This document shows, in pieces, positions 17,907-27,881 of a stretch of DNA of 64,000 nucleotides. This DNA comes from Pigmentiphaga litoralis (GTDB lineage Bacteria; Pseudomonadota; Gammaproteobacteria; Burkholderiales; Burkholderiaceae_B). Under the pieces are notes generated by a model that ran no database searches, was not told the origin of the DNA, and worked only from the letters and a program-made list of their open reading frames with translations. The translations under genes were made by a program, and so were the position numbers. Where the stretch lies: contig NZ_JACCBP010000001.1 of NCBI RefSeq assembly GCF_013408655.1, positions 2,604,001 through 2,668,000 of the forward strand, written 5' to 3'. Position 1 is the stretch's first letter. Every line of letters starts with the position of its first letter.

Positions 17907-19186
17907 AAACCATGAAGCGCTCCACCCTTGTTCTGACGCTCGTCGTCCTGTTGGTCATTGTCGGCATCGCCGTGTTCGTGGTGCGGCGGCCTGCCTCGTC
18001 TGATGGCGCCGCGCCGGTCGACAAGCAGGCCGCCGCCGCGCCGCGTCCTTCGCTTACCGTCACGGTCGAAGCGCCGCAGTCCACCCAACTGACCGCCACG
18101 CTGTCGGCCAACGGCAATATCGCGGCCTGGCAGGAAGCCAGCGTGGGATCCGAATCGGCCGGCCTGAAGTTGTCGGAAGTGCGCGTCAACGTGGGCGATA
18201 CAGTCAAGAAGGGCCAGGTGCTCGCCACATTCTCGGGTGAAACGGTGCAAGCCGACGTCGCCCAGGCGCGAGCATCGCTGGCCGAAGCCAAGGCCAACGC
18301 CGCCGACGCCGCCAACAATGCCTCTCGCGCGCGCACGCTGGAACAGACCGGCGCGCTCAGCCAGCAGCAGATCAACCAGTACGCCACCAATGCCGAAACC
18401 GCCCGTGCGCGGGTCGAAGCAGCGGAAGCGGTGCTGGCCGCCCAACAGGTGCGCGGGCGCAATACCCAGGTGCTGGCGCCTGACGACGGCGTCATTTCGG
18501 CCCGTACGGCAACCGTGGGCAGCGTGGTCGGCGCAGGCACCGAACTCTTCAAGCTGATCCGCCAGGGCCGCCTGGAATGGCGGGCCGAAGTCACGTCGGC
18601 CGAACTCGGCCGCATCAATATCGGCATGCCCGCCGTGATCGTGGGCGCCAGCGGCGCGCGGGTCCATGGCAAGGTGCGCAGCATTGCGCCAACCGTCGAT
18701 CCGCAAACGCGCGCGGCGCTGGTGTATGTGGACGTACTGGGCGTATTGCCGCCCGATACCCCGGCCCCGGCCACACCGGTGGCACCGGCTGCGGCAACCG
18801 GAGCCGTGCCTGCCAGCCCCGGCGCGGCCAATACCACGTCGGCCAAGCCGGCCGCGGCCAGCCTGCCCGTCGCCAAACTGAAGGCGTCCCCCGTCAACAT
18901 GGCCCAGACCACCAGCCTGAAGGCCGGCATGTTCGCCCGCGGCGATTTCGAACTGGGCCAGGCGCGCGCCGTGACGGTGCCGCAGGCGTCCATCGTGCCG
19001 CGCGACGGCTTCAATCACGTGCTGCTGCTCCAGCCCGACAACCGGGTGGCCCAGCTCAAGATCGAAACCGGCCGCCGCGTGGGCGATCGCGTCGAAGTGA
19101 TCACCCCCCTGCCCGCCGACGCCAGGGTGGTCGTGCAGGGCGCCGGATTCCTGAATGACGGCGACCTCGTCCGGGTGACCCCATGA
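17903..19186 (+). CDS. RND efflux periplasmic adaptor (membrane fusion protein)
   Basis: This 427-residue protein begins with a single N-terminal transmembrane anchor (STLVLTLVVLLVIVGIAVFVV). A lipoyl half-motif (VGDTVKKGQVLATFSGE), an alpha-helical hairpin rich in Ala (about residues 115-180), the second lipoyl half (LAPDDGVISARTATVGSVVG) and a beta-barrel follow. An unusual Pro/Ala/Thr-rich insert of about 50 residues (about 281-331) interrupts the barrel or membrane-proximal region. It bridges the inner-membrane pump to the outer-membrane channel. It is coupled on both sides by ATGA overlaps. Confidence 0.92.
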   Translation: MKTMKRSTLVLTLVVLLVIVGIAVFVVRRPASSDGAAPVDKQAAAAPRPSLTVTVEAPQSTQLTATLSANGNIAAWQEASVGSESAGLKLSEVRVNVGDTVKKGQVLATFSGETVQADVAQARASLAEAKANAADAANNASRARTLEQTGALSQQQINQYATNAETARARVEAAEAVLAAQQVRGRNTQVLAPDDGVISARTATVGSVVGAGTELFKLIRQGRLEWRAEVTSAELGRINIGMPAVIVGASGARVHGKVRSIAPTVDPQTRAALVYVDVLGVLPPDTPAPATPVAPAAATGAVPASPGAANTTSAKPAAASLPVAKLKASPVNMAQTTSLKAGMFARGDFELGQARAVTVPQASIVPRDGFNHVLLLQPDNRVAQLKIETGRRVGDRVEVITPLPADARVVVQGAGFLNDGDLVRVTP

Positions 19187-22100
19187 ACGTTTCCGCCTGG
19201 TCCATCCGGAACCCGATTCCGGCGGTCATGCTGTTCGTCCTGCTGACCTTTGGCGGTCTGCTGGCGTTCAACGCCATGAAGATCCAGAACTTTCCCGACA
19301 TCGACCTGCCCACCGTCACGGTGACGGCATCGCTGCCGGGCGCGGCCCCGTCGCAGCTGGAAACCGACGTCGCCCGCAAGCTGGAAAACTCGATCGCCAC
19401 GGTGCAGGGTCTCAAGCACATCACGACCAAGGTGCAGGACGGCACGGCCACCCTCATCGTTGAATTCCGGCTGGAAAAACCGGTGCAGGAAGCGGTCGAT
19501 GACGTGCGGTCCGCCATCCAGCGGGTGCGGGCCGATCTGCCCGCCGACGTGCGCGATCCGGTCGTGACCAAGCTGGACCTGGCCGCGCAGCCCGTGCTGG
19601 CCTTCACGATCGCATCGACCAAGCTGGATGCGCCGTCACTGTCCTGGTTCGTCGACAACGACGTCACCAAGAAACTGCTGGCCCTGCCTGGCATCGGCGC
19701 GGTCAACCGGGTGGGCGGCGTGACGCGGCAGGTCCACGTCGACCTGGACCCCGCCAAGCTGCAGGCGCTGGGCGCCACGGCCGCCGACATCTCGCGCCAG
19801 TTGCGGCAGGTGCAGGTGGAAAGCGCCGGTGGCCGCACGGACCTGGGCGGCAGCGAGCAGCCGGTTCGCACGCTGGCCACGGTGCAATCGGCCGACCAGT
19901 TGCGCGACATGCAGATTCCGCTGTCCGATGGCCGGCGCATCCGGCTGGACCAGGTGGCCAATGTGATCGACACGATCGCGCAGCCCCGTGCCGCCGCCTT
20001 GCTGGACGGCAAGCCGGTGGTCGGCTTTGAAGTGGCACGCAGCCGCGGGCAAAGCGAAGTGGCCGTCGGCGCCGCCATCCAGAAGGCCCTGGTGGAACTG
20101 CGCGAGCAGCACCCCGACATCACCCTGACGGAAGCCTTCAATTTCGTGCAGCCGGTGCAAGAGGAATACGACGGGTCGCTGCACCTGCTGTATGAAGGCG
20201 CGCTGCTGGCCGTGCTGGTGGTGTGGCTGTTCCTGCGTGATTGGCGCGCGACCTTCGTGTCGGCCATCGCGCTGCCGATGTCGGTGATCCCCGCCTTCAT
20301 CGGCATGTACTTGCTGGGCTTTTCGATCAACGTGATTTCGTTGCTGGCGCTGTCCCTGGTGGTCGGCATCCTGGTGGACGATGCGATCGTGGAGGTCGAG
20401 AACATCGTGCGCCACCTGCGCATGGGCAAGAGCCCCTACGACGCGGCCATGGAAGCGGCCGACGAGATCGGACTGGCGGTGATCGCGACCACCTTCACGC
20501 TGATCGCCGTGTTCCTGCCCACGGCCTTCATGAGCGGCGTGGCCGGCAAGTTCTTCAAGCAGTTTGGCTGGACGGCGTCACTGGCCGTGTTTGCGTCGCT
20601 GGTGGTGGCCCGCGTGCTGACCCCGATGATGGCGGCCTACATGCTCAAGCCCATCGTGACCCAGGAAAAGGAACCCGGCTGGCTCAGGATGTACATGCGG
20701 GCAGCCGAATGGTGCATGACGCATCGGCTGACCACGATGCTGCTGGCCACCGTGTTCTTTATCGGGTCGATTGCGATGATCCCGCTGCTCAAGACCGGCT
20801 TCATCCCGCCCGATGACAACTCGCAAACCCAGGTCTACCTGTCGCTGGCGCCTGGCGCTACCTTGCAGCAGACGCTGGCCACGGCCGAAGAAACCCGGCA
20901 GCGGCTGATGAAGATCGACCACGTGCGCAGCGTCTATACGACGGTGGGCGGCGGCAGCGCGGGCGGCGATCCGTTCGCCAGTTTTGGCGTGGCCGAAACG
21001 CGCAAGGCCACCTTGACCGTCAAGCTGGACCCGCGCGGCGAACGGCCCCGCAAACAGGTGGTGGAAAACCAGATCCGCGCGGCGCTGGAAAGCCTGCCCG
21101 GCATCCGCAGCACGGTGGGCCTGGGTGGGTCGGGCGAAAAATACATTCTTGTGCTGAGCGGCGAAGACCCGGCGGCCCTCACCACGGCTGCCCGCGCGGT
21201 GGAACGTGACCTGCGCACGGTGCGCGGGCTGGGCAACATCACGTCGACAGCCAGCCTGGTGCGGCCGGAAATCGCGGTGCGTCCGGACTTTGCCCGTGCG
21301 GCCGACCTGGGCGTCACCAGCTTTGCCATCGCCGAAACCTTGCGGGTCGCCACGCTGGGCGACTATGACCAGTCGCTGCCCAAGCTGAACCTGGCGCAGC
21401 GTCAGGTGCCCATCGTCGTCAAGCTGGAAGACTCGGCGCGCAAGGATTTGTCCTTGCTGGAACGGCTGTCGGTGCCTGGCGCGCGCGGTCCGGTCATGCT
21501 GGGCCAGGTCGCCACGCTGACCATGGAAGGCGGTCCGGCCGTGATCGATCGGTATGACCGGTCACGCAACATCAACTTCGAAATCGAACTGTCGGGCACC
21601 GGCCTGGGCGATGCCAAGACGGCTGTGATGGAACTGCCGTCGATCCGCAATCTGCCGCCGGGCGTGCGCGTGGCCGAAGTGGGTGACGCGGAAGTGATGA
21701 CCGAGCTCTTCAACAGCTTCGGGCTGGCCATGCTGACGGGCGTGCTGTGCATCTACGTGGTGCTGGTGCTGCTGTTCAAGGACTTCCTGCACCCGGTCAC
21801 GATCCTGTGCGCGCTGCCGCTGGCGTTGGGCGGCGCGTTCGTGGGCCTGCTCATCGGGCAGAAGGCGCTGTCGATGCCGTCGTTGATCGGGCTGATCATG
21901 CTGATGGGGATCGCCACCAAGAACTCGATCCTGCTGGTGGAATACGCCATCGTGGCGCGCCGCGATCACGGCATGAGCCGGTGGGACGCGCTGCGCGACG
22001 CCTGCCACAAGCGCGCCCGCCCCATCATCATGACCACCATCGCCATGGGCGCCGGCATGCTGCCGATCGCCGTGGGCTTTGGCGCGGCGGATGCCAGCTT

Positions 22101-22395
22101 CCGCTCGCCCATGGCCATCGCCGTCATCGGCGGGCTGATCACGTCGACCGTGTTGAGCCTGCTGGTGGTGCCCGCGGTGTTCACGTATGTGGACGACATC
22201 GAGCACTGGATTGGCCGGACGGTGCGCCGGATGCGCGGGATCCGCGAGCCAGCGGCTGGGGCCTCTGCGGCGTCCGCATCGGGGGCCGCGGCTGGGGCCA
22301 CGACGCGGTCCGCGCCGGAGTCCGCGCCGGGGGCCATTGCAGGGTCCGGTCCGGCCAGCGCTTCCCCTTCTGCAGCCCCTGACACGCCTCGCTGA
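19183..22395 (+). CDS. RND inner-membrane efflux pump (HAE family)
   Basis: This 1070-residue proton-driven pump has 12 transmembrane segments in two homologous halves with large periplasmic loops. The proton-relay residues are visible: VVGILVDDAIVEVEN in TM4 and LMGIATKNSILLVEY in TM10. The N-terminus (NPIPAVMLFVLLTFGGLLAF, then QNFPDIDLPTVTV) is typical of AcrB/MexB-like transporters. The last 45 or so residues form an Ala/Ser/Pro/Gly-rich tail absent from standard family members. Substrates cannot be read from sequence; multidrug or aromatic-compound export is typical. It is the third gene of the operon, joined to the adaptor by ATGA. Confidence 0.94.
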   Translation: MNVSAWSIRNPIPAVMLFVLLTFGGLLAFNAMKIQNFPDIDLPTVTVTASLPGAAPSQLETDVARKLENSIATVQGLKHITTKVQDGTATLIVEFRLEKPVQEAVDDVRSAIQRVRADLPADVRDPVVTKLDLAAQPVLAFTIASTKLDAPSLSWFVDNDVTKKLLALPGIGAVNRVGGVTRQVHVDLDPAKLQALGATAADISRQLRQVQVESAGGRTDLGGSEQPVRTLATVQSADQLRDMQIPLSDGRRIRLDQVANVIDTIAQPRAAALLDGKPVVGFEVARSRGQSEVAVGAAIQKALVELREQHPDITLTEAFNFVQPVQEEYDGSLHLLYEGALLAVLVVWLFLRDWRATFVSAIALPMSVIPAFIGMYLLGFSINVISLLALSLVVGILVDDAIVEVENIVRHLRMGKSPYDAAMEAADEIGLAVIATTFTLIAVFLPTAFMSGVAGKFFKQFGWTASLAVFASLVVARVLTPMMAAYMLKPIVTQEKEPGWLRMYMRAAEWCMTHRLTTMLLATVFFIGSIAMIPLLKTGFIPPDDNSQTQVYLSLAPGATLQQTLATAEETRQRLMKIDHVRSVYTTVGGGSAGGDPFASFGVAETRKATLTVKLDPRGERPRKQVVENQIRAALESLPGIRSTVGLGGSGEKYILVLSGEDPAALTTAARAVERDLRTVRGLGNITSTASLVRPEIAVRPDFARAADLGVTSFAIAETLRVATLGDYDQSLPKLNLAQRQVPIVVKLEDSARKDLSLLERLSVPGARGPVMLGQVATLTMEGGPAVIDRYDRSRNINFEIELSGTGLGDAKTAVMELPSIRNLPPGVRVAEVGDAEVMTELFNSFGLAMLTGVLCIYVVLVLLFKDFLHPVTILCALPLALGGAFVGLLIGQKALSMPSLIGLIMLMGIATKNSILLVEYAIVARRDHGMSRWDALRDACHKRARPIIMTTIAMGAGMLPIAVGFGAADASFRSPMAIAVIGGLITSTVLSLLVVPAVFTYVDDIEHWIGRTVRRMRGIREPAAGASAASASGAAAGATTRSAPESAPGAIAGSGPASASPSAAPDTPR

Positions 22396-22405
22396 GGTCC
22401 CGGGC

Positions 22406-22441
22406 GGATCGGCAAGTTTGCCCGCGCACACTTGCCGATCC
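22406..22441. terminator. Strong 12-bp stem after the efflux operon
   Basis: Arms ggatcggcaagt (22406-22417) and acttgccgatcc (22430-22441) are perfectly complementary around a 12-base loop, 10 bases after the pump stop. No T tract follows, so it may be an RNA 3'-end stabiliser or an incomplete terminator. Confidence 0.5.
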
Positions 22442-22576
22442 ACGCCCTATTTCCGGCGATGTGGTGGCAACCTCTTACAAAACCAGCGCCGGGCAGGACC
22501 CTTTCGTCCCCCCTTGCCTGCCCCAGGGCAAGGATGCGTCGTTAGAATTGGGAGTCATTTACGTTCCACGAGTCCC

Positions 22577-25231
22577 ATGCAGCTATCCCCGTCCCGCTTT
22601 TTCCTGATCGTCCTGCTGAGCGTCAGCAGCCTGTGGATGCCCCTTGCCGAGGCTGCCGACCCGGCCCCCGCCGCGGCGTCGGCCGATGCGCCTGTCACGG
22701 CGTCGCAGGCCAAACGCGTGCTGGGCACGCTGCAGGATGACAAGAAGCGGGCCGATCTTGAAGAAACGCTGCGCGTGATCTCGCAAGCCACGGCGGCCAC
22801 GCCGGGCGCCGATGCCCCTGCCGAAGAGGCCCCCGCCGACGCCGCGCCGATCGCGCTGGTCGAAACCGGTGTCGTGGCGCAGATTTTTGACCGGGTCGGC
22901 CAATGGTTCGATGCCGTCGGCAATGAACTCAAGGTCACGGGCCGCACCTTCCTGGAATTCCGGACCATCGGTGTCTGGTGGGACAGCCGCTTCGGCTCTG
23001 ACGAGGCCCGTGCCAACGCGCTGCGCGCGATCGGTGCGGTGCTGGTGATCCTGGCCGCCGGCCTGGCGGTGGAATGGCTGCTCAAGCGGGTGCTGCAGCG
23101 CCCGCGCGACATCGTCGCGGCGCATGCCGCGCGACGGTTCGCCGCCGAAGAGGCCAAACGCACGGCGGCGCAATCGGTGGTGGTCGAAGCGCCGGCGGTG
23201 GATCCGGCCCTGGCGGCGGCCATGGCTGCCGAAGCCGCCGGCACGTCAACTGCGTCCGCCACGTCCCCAGCGGCTCCGACTGCGGCTGCGGCCACGGCCA
23301 GCACGTCCGCCCCGTCAACTGCGTCGGCCACGTCCCTAGCTGCCCCGACCGTCACAGTGGCGCCCGTCTCCGCCACCGGCGTGCCCATCTCGCCAATTAC
23401 CCTGGCCGCGGCCAGCGCCGCAGCGGCTGCGGCGGACCCCGCCGCTGACCCCGTCGCGCCCCCGCGCCAGCGTTACGACCGGCACTGGGGCGTGCTGCGC
23501 CGCATTCCGTATGCCGTCGCGTATGCCATCCTCAAATGGCTGCCGCTGCTGGGCTTCCTGGGCACCACCAGCCTGCTGATCGCGCTGTCGGGCGGTCCCA
23601 ACTCGGCGTTCTATCGCGCCATCCTGCCGCTGGTCGGCGCCTATGCCGCCACCCGCGTCACCATGAGCGCCATTGGCGTGCTGATCACCCCGGCCGGCGC
23701 AGGGCTGCGCCTGGCCCCCGTCACCGACGACACCGCGCGCTACCTGCGCCGCTGGTTCCGCCGCATTGTCGTGGTCGCCGTCTTCGGCGCGGCATTCACC
23801 GACCTCGCACTTGCCGTGGGCGCGACGGCCGATGCGCAGAACGCCATGTCCAAGCTGGTGGCGCTGGCCGTGCACCTGATGGTCATTACCGTCATCTTCC
23901 AGTCCCGGCAGCGAGTCGGCCACTGGATTCGCGGGTCGGGCACGGGCCGTGACAGCGTCGTCGCACTGCGCACCTTGCTGGCCGACATCTGGGCCCCCGC
24001 GCTGGCGCTGTTCGTGGTTGGCCTGTGGGTGGTCTGGGCGCTTGGCGTCAACAACGGCTTCCAGCAACTGCTGCACTACTTTGCGTTGACCGCAGGGGTG
24101 CTGCTCGTGGCGGTGGTAACCGGCTACTTGGCCCTGGGCGCCCTCGACAAGACCTTCTTTGGCAGCCCCGCCGAAGACGGCAAGTCAGTCCACGTCATCC
24201 AGCACTATCAGCGCTTCACGCAACGTGCCGTGATCGCCGTCGTGGTCATCGTGGCGATCCTGACCTTGCTGCAGGTGTGGGGCTTCAGCGTGTTCAACTG
24301 GTTCGCGCCGGGCACCATCGGCCGCAGCCTGCTGTCGGCCGTCAGCACTATCGCCGTGGCGTGCGTGCTGGCCATCGTGGCATGGGAAGGCAGCAACTTC
24401 TGGATCAACCGGCGCATTGCGATCTGGACGGGGGCGGGCGACGTCGGCCGGGCCACCCGCCTGCGCACGCTGGTTCCGATCATGCGGACCACGCTGTTCA
24501 TCGTGATTGCGCTGGTGGTGGTGCTGACCGCGCTGAACCAGTTGGGAATCAACATCGCGCCGCTGCTGGCCGGGGCCAGTATCGTGGGCGTCGCGCTCGG
24601 CTTCGGTTCGCAAAAGCTGGTGCAGGACTTCATTACCGGCATCTTCCTGCTGGTGGAAAACGCCATGCAGGTGGGCGACTCCGTTACCGTGGCGGGCGTG
24701 TCCGGCGTAGTGGAAAACCTGTCGATCCGCACGGTGCGCCTGCGCGCCGGCGACGGAGCCCTGCACGTGATTCCGTTCAGTTCGGTCAGCCTGGTCACCA
24801 ACACCAACCGCGGCATCGGCAATGCGGCGATCCGCCTGAGCGTGCGGGCCGACGAGGATCTGGACCGCGTCATCGCCTCCATCAAGCAGGTGGGCGCAGA
24901 AATGCGCGACGACCCGCAATTCAAGGACGTGATCCTGGCCGATCTGGACTTGTGGGGCGTGGACCAGGTCGACGGCGCCACGGTCACCCTGGCCGGCCAG
25001 ATCCGCACCACCGACCGTGGCCGCTGGGGCGTGCAGCGCGGCTTCAACCAGCGCATCTGGCGCCGGTTCCGTGAACTGGGCATCCAGCTCACGAACCCGC
25101 AGGAAACCGTCATCATCAATCCGCTGGCAGCGCCCAGGTCGGGCGATGCGGCAGGCGCTGGCGCTCCGGCCGGGGCGGACGGCGGGGCCACCGGCACGCC
25201 GCCGTCCGCGCCCCCCGCGCAGCCCGCCTGA
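22577..25231 (+). CDS. MscS-family mechanosensitive channel, large (YbiO-like)
   Basis: This 884-residue protein has a signal peptide (FFLIVLLSVSSLWMPLAEAA), a periplasmic N-terminal domain, an Ala/Thr/Ser/Pro-rich low-complexity stretch (about residues 205-295), many transmembrane helices and a C-terminal MscS core. The core shows GINIAPLLAGASIVGVALGF, the pore helix GSQKLVQDFITGIFLLVENA, the beta-domain VGDSVTVAGVSGVVENLSIR, and IPFSSVSLVTN. Size and order resemble E. coli YbiO rather than small MscS. It should open under membrane tension to release osmolytes. The low-complexity linker contains a duplicated in-frame 37-base segment. The ribosome site is weak. Confidence 0.88.
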   Translation: MQLSPSRFFLIVLLSVSSLWMPLAEAADPAPAAASADAPVTASQAKRVLGTLQDDKKRADLEETLRVISQATAATPGADAPAEEAPADAAPIALVETGVVAQIFDRVGQWFDAVGNELKVTGRTFLEFRTIGVWWDSRFGSDEARANALRAIGAVLVILAAGLAVEWLLKRVLQRPRDIVAAHAARRFAAEEAKRTAAQSVVVEAPAVDPALAAAMAAEAAGTSTASATSPAAPTAAAATASTSAPSTASATSLAAPTVTVAPVSATGVPISPITLAAASAAAAAADPAADPVAPPRQRYDRHWGVLRRIPYAVAYAILKWLPLLGFLGTTSLLIALSGGPNSAFYRAILPLVGAYAATRVTMSAIGVLITPAGAGLRLAPVTDDTARYLRRWFRRIVVVAVFGAAFTDLALAVGATADAQNAMSKLVALAVHLMVITVIFQSRQRVGHWIRGSGTGRDSVVALRTLLADIWAPALALFVVGLWVVWALGVNNGFQQLLHYFALTAGVLLVAVVTGYLALGALDKTFFGSPAEDGKSVHVIQHYQRFTQRAVIAVVVIVAILTLLQVWGFSVFNWFAPGTIGRSLLSAVSTIAVACVLAIVAWEGSNFWINRRIAIWTGAGDVGRATRLRTLVPIMRTTLFIVIALVVVLTALNQLGINIAPLLAGASIVGVALGFGSQKLVQDFITGIFLLVENAMQVGDSVTVAGVSGVVENLSIRTVRLRAGDGALHVIPFSSVSLVTNTNRGIGNAAIRLSVRADEDLDRVIASIKQVGAEMRDDPQFKDVILADLDLWGVDQVDGATVTLAGQIRTTDRGRWGVQRGFNQRIWRRFRELGIQLTNPQETVIINPLAAPRSGDAAGAGAPAGADGGATGTPPSAPPAQPA
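23244..23349. repeat. Imperfect 37-bp direct repeat inside the channel gene
   Basis: A 37-base segment starting cgtcaactgcgtc at 23244-23280 recurs with four mismatches at 23313-23349. The offset is 69 bases (23 codons), so the frame is kept. It encodes the duplicated TASATS..AAPT low-complexity linker, suggesting recent slippage or duplication. Confidence 0.6.
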
Positions 25232-25233
25232 TC

Positions 25234-26553
25234 GTGGCGCGCAGGGCGGCGGGGGTTGAGCACGCAGAGCCGGGGAACGGGCACGCAGAGGCGGGGAACG
25301 AGCACGCAGAGCCGGGGGACGGGCAAGCAGACGCGGGGAGCGAACACGCAGAGCCGGTCACCGCGGGCGCGGCCACCGTGCCATCGTCCGACCCAATGCC
25401 TGACCAGGCAACGCCGCAAGCGGCCGCGCCCGGTGCCTTGCACGCAGCCGGCACAGCACGCCGCCCGGCAGCTCCGCCGCGCCATCTGGCTGTGTACATT
25501 TCAGGCGGCATTGGCGATACGCTGATGCACCTGGGTTTCGTCAAGGCACTGGCCGACCATGCTGGCGAGCCGATCACCCTGGTGCTGGCCACGCCGCCGG
25601 TGGCCACGCCCCTGCTGCTTACGCAGCCCTACGTGCGCGACGTGCTGGCCATTCCGGACCTGCATCACGACAAGGCGCATCGCGTGCCACGCCTGACGGC
25701 GCTGCTGGCCCCCCTGGGCATCGACACCCTGTTTCTGTTCAGCTATCAGGACCACGTCCTGAAAGCCGCCTGCGCCGCCAAGATCCCGGTGCGAGCCGGC
25801 TTTTTGCGCACGCACAAGCTGTGGCGAGCGCCCTGGATGACGCAGTGGATCTGGGTCCGGCGCGCGGGCACCCCCCATCCGGACACGCACACCTGGCTGC
25901 CCCGCCTGTTCACGAAATATGGCTACCCGACGCGGCCCATCGAGCCGTCGTTGACCGTCACACGGTCCGCTGGAACCGACGCTGCCGCAGACGCAGCAGC
26001 ACACGCAGCAGCAGACGCCGCAGCACACGCAGCAGCCGACACAGCAGCCGACGCAGCAGCAGACGCCGCCGCGGCGCTGGCGCAGGATCACCCCAGGCTG
26101 ATCGGCTTCGGTCTGTCGACGTCAGGCGTGCATAAACGGTATGGGGTCGCGCAATGGCTGGACGTCGCGTCGCAGTTGGCTGATCACGACCCCACCCTGT
26201 CCTTCCTGCTGTTTGGCGCGGCCGACGTGGCGGACACGGCGCAAGCCATCCTTGCGGCGTCGCCCCATCACCTGCGCTGGCTGGACGTGACCGGGTCCGC
26301 CCTGCCCTTGACGACGGGCCACGCCCTGGTCGCCCGCTGCCTGGCGTTTGCCGGCAACGACAGCATGGGGATCCATCTGGCCGTGGCGGCCGATGTGCCG
26401 ACGGTGGGATTGTTTGGCGTAACGCCACCGATGGCCTATAGCCGCCTGCTGACGCCCTTGCAGGCATCGCCGGCGGGCGCCGGCATGGCAGGCATCCGCG
26501 CCAGCGACGTGGCGCGGGAACTCATCAGACAGCTGGGCGATCAGGCGCCGTAA
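25234..26553 (+). CDS. GT9 (heptosyltransferase-like) glycosyltransferase with repeat insertions
   Basis: The 439-residue frame starts at a GTG two bases after the channel stop; an ATG at 25396 is a realistic alternative, because conserved sequence begins only near residue 83 ([20 protein letters not shown]). The C-terminal half has [20 protein letters not shown] followed by VGLFGVTPP, the sugar-nucleotide signature of family 9 transferases. These add sugars to LPS core or related glycans. Two oddities: the N-terminus contains five heptapeptide-type repeats (HAEPGNG variants), and seven AAAD/AAAH tetrapeptides sit between the two Rossmann domains. The last 13 bases overlap the convergent chemotaxis gene. 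Confidence 0.7.
   Translation: MARRAAGVEHAEPGNGHAEAGNEHAEPGDGQADAGSEHAEPVTAGAATVPSSDPMPDQATPQAAAPGALHAAGTARRPAAPPRHLAVYISGGIGDTLMHLGFVKALADHAGEPITLVLATPPVATPLLLTQPYVRDVLAIPDLHHDKAHRVPRLTALLAPLGIDTLFLFSYQDHVLKAACAAKIPVRAGFLRTHKLWRAPWMTQWIWVRRAGTPHPDTHTWLPRLFTKYGYPTRPIEPSLTVTRSAGTDAAADAAAHAAADAAAHAAADTAADAAADAAAALAQDHPRLIGFGLSTSGVHKRYGVAQWLDVASQLADHDPTLSFLLFGAADVADTAQAILAASPHHLRWLDVTGSALPLTTGHALVARCLAFAGNDSMGIHLAVAADVPTVGLFGVTPPMAYSRLLTPLQASPAGAGMAGIRASDVARELIRQLGDQAP
25261..25357. repeat. 21-bp tandem repeat, 4.6 copies, in glycosyltransferase 5' end
   Basis: Units begin at 25261, 25282, 25303, 25324 and 25345 (partial). The first is cacgcagagccggggaacgg plus one g; copies differ at one to six positions. 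Each unit is seven codons, giving [28 protein letters not shown] and HAEP. The array keeps frame whatever the copy number. If the real start is 25396, the array is instead in the leader. Confidence 0.85.
25981..26064. repeat. 12-bp in-frame tandem repeat (AAAD/AAAH), 7 copies
   Basis: Seven 12-base units such as gcagcagcagac and gcagcagcacac run without interruption and encode alternating AAAD/AAAH (one TAAD). The array lies at the interdomain hinge of the GT9-like protein and looks like an expandable Ala-rich linker. Confidence 0.85.
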
Positions 26554-27728
26554 GACCCCACCAGCTGCTTAAGGTCGCCTGCCAGGCCGGCCAGCCCGCG
26601 GCGGGCCTGGGCGGCTTCCTTGGCGCCTTCGGACGTGTGGATCGAAATGTCCTGCACGTTTCTGACGTTGCTGCCGATTTCCGCCGCGAACCGCTGCTGC
26701 TGCGCCACCGACGTCGAGATATGGCCGTTCATGTCGATGATGACACGCACGTTGTCGAAGATATTGCCCAGCACGCCCGCGGCCGCAAGGGTGTGCTCGA
26801 CACTGGTCGCCGCCTTCTTGCGGCCATCACCAATGGCATTGACCACGCGCTGCGAGTTGTCTTGCAGGCGTTCGATCATCAGCTTGATTTCTTCGGTGGA
26901 CTGCTGGGTGCGGCTGGCCAGGGTGCGCACTTCATTGGCGACCACGGCAAAACCGCGGCCATGTTCGCCCGCGCGAGCCGCTTCGATGGCCGCATTCAGG
27001 GCCAGCAGATTGGTCTGCTCGGCAATGCTCTGGATCACGACCAGCACCTTGCCGATGTTGCCCGACTCTTCTTCCAGCGAGTCCACCACCCCGGCGGCCG
27101 TTTCGATCGACGTGGCCAGGTCGGCCACGGTGGCATGCGCGCTGTCGACGATGGTCCGGCCCTGCACGATGTGGGTTTCGGAATTCTTGGCGGCGTCGTA
27201 GGCCGACGACGAACGTTCCAGCACGTCGGCAACCGCCTGCTGCATGGCCTGGATGGTCGTGGCCAGCTGTTCGATTTCATGGCTCTGGCGCTGCACCGAC
27301 TGATTGGCGCGCTCGCCGTATTGCGACATTTGCGCGCACGTGTCGAGGAAGGCATCGGCAATCTGTGACGACTGGATCAGCGCGGGCCGGAACTGCGCCA
27401 GCGACTGGTCGAAACGCACTGCCAGCTGATCGATGTCGCGATGGCCCAGGGCCGGTGCAGGTGCGCCGGTCGTGGCGGCGCGCGACCAATGGGTCGACAG
27501 CTGTTCGACGGCCTGTTGCCGGCGCGACAGGGTCAGGCGGCCCAGCAAAGCCGACGCCACCGCCACCACCGCGCCCAACGCGGCCACGATCAACAGGGTC
27601 GAGGGTGGCACGGCCGGCAGGCCTGCGCCCGGATTCAACTGCCCGTAGGCCAGCACCGCAATCGCAATGAACAACACGCCTTGCACGAGCGGGTTGACGA
27701 ACAAAGCGTACTTGAGCGAAGACTTCAT
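26541..27728 (-). CDS. Methyl-accepting chemotaxis protein, membrane-anchored, no large sensor domain
   Basis: This 395-residue protein starts at the ATG preceded by AGAGGAA. Two hydrophobic helices near the N-terminus ([20 protein letters not shown] and [19 protein letters not shown]) are separated by only about 15 residues, leaving no periplasmic ligand domain. A long coiled-coil signalling region follows, containing the hairpin tip [20 protein letters not shown], then [17 protein letters not shown], at about residues 229-265. This tip binds CheA/CheW. Lacking a periplasmic sensor, it probably senses membrane, redox or intracellular state. Its 3' end overlaps the convergent GT9 gene by 13 bases. 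No other che genes are nearby. Confidence 0.9.
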   Translation of the reverse strand: MKSSLKYALFVNPLVQGVLFIAIAVLAYGQLNPGAGLPAVPPSTLLIVAALGAVVAVASALLGRLTLSRRQQAVEQLSTHWSRAATTGAPAPALGHRDIDQLAVRFDQSLAQFRPALIQSSQIADAFLDTCAQMSQYGERANQSVQRQSHEIEQLATTIQAMQQAVADVLERSSSAYDAAKNSETHIVQGRTIVDSAHATVADLATSIETAAGVVDSLEEESGNIGKVLVVIQSIAEQTNLLALNAAIEAARAGEHGRGFAVVANEVRTLASRTQQSTEEIKLMIERLQDNSQRVVNAIGDGRKKAATSVEHTLAAAGVLGNIFDNVRVIIDMNGHISTSVAQQQRFAAEIGSNVRNVQDISIHTSEGAKEAAQARRGLAGLAGDLKQLVGSYGA

Positions 27729-27881
27729 GGATTCCTCTGGTCGGGGCAAGACGTTACGCGGTGCGCGCTTCGTCGCTATAACGGCACCCGGCCAAGGAAA
27801 TTAAGGGAAAGCACGTAGGCAGTTTGAAGCAGCCGGACGACGGCCATGCGGGCACATCGCCGCGAAATCGCCGCCCTCCGG

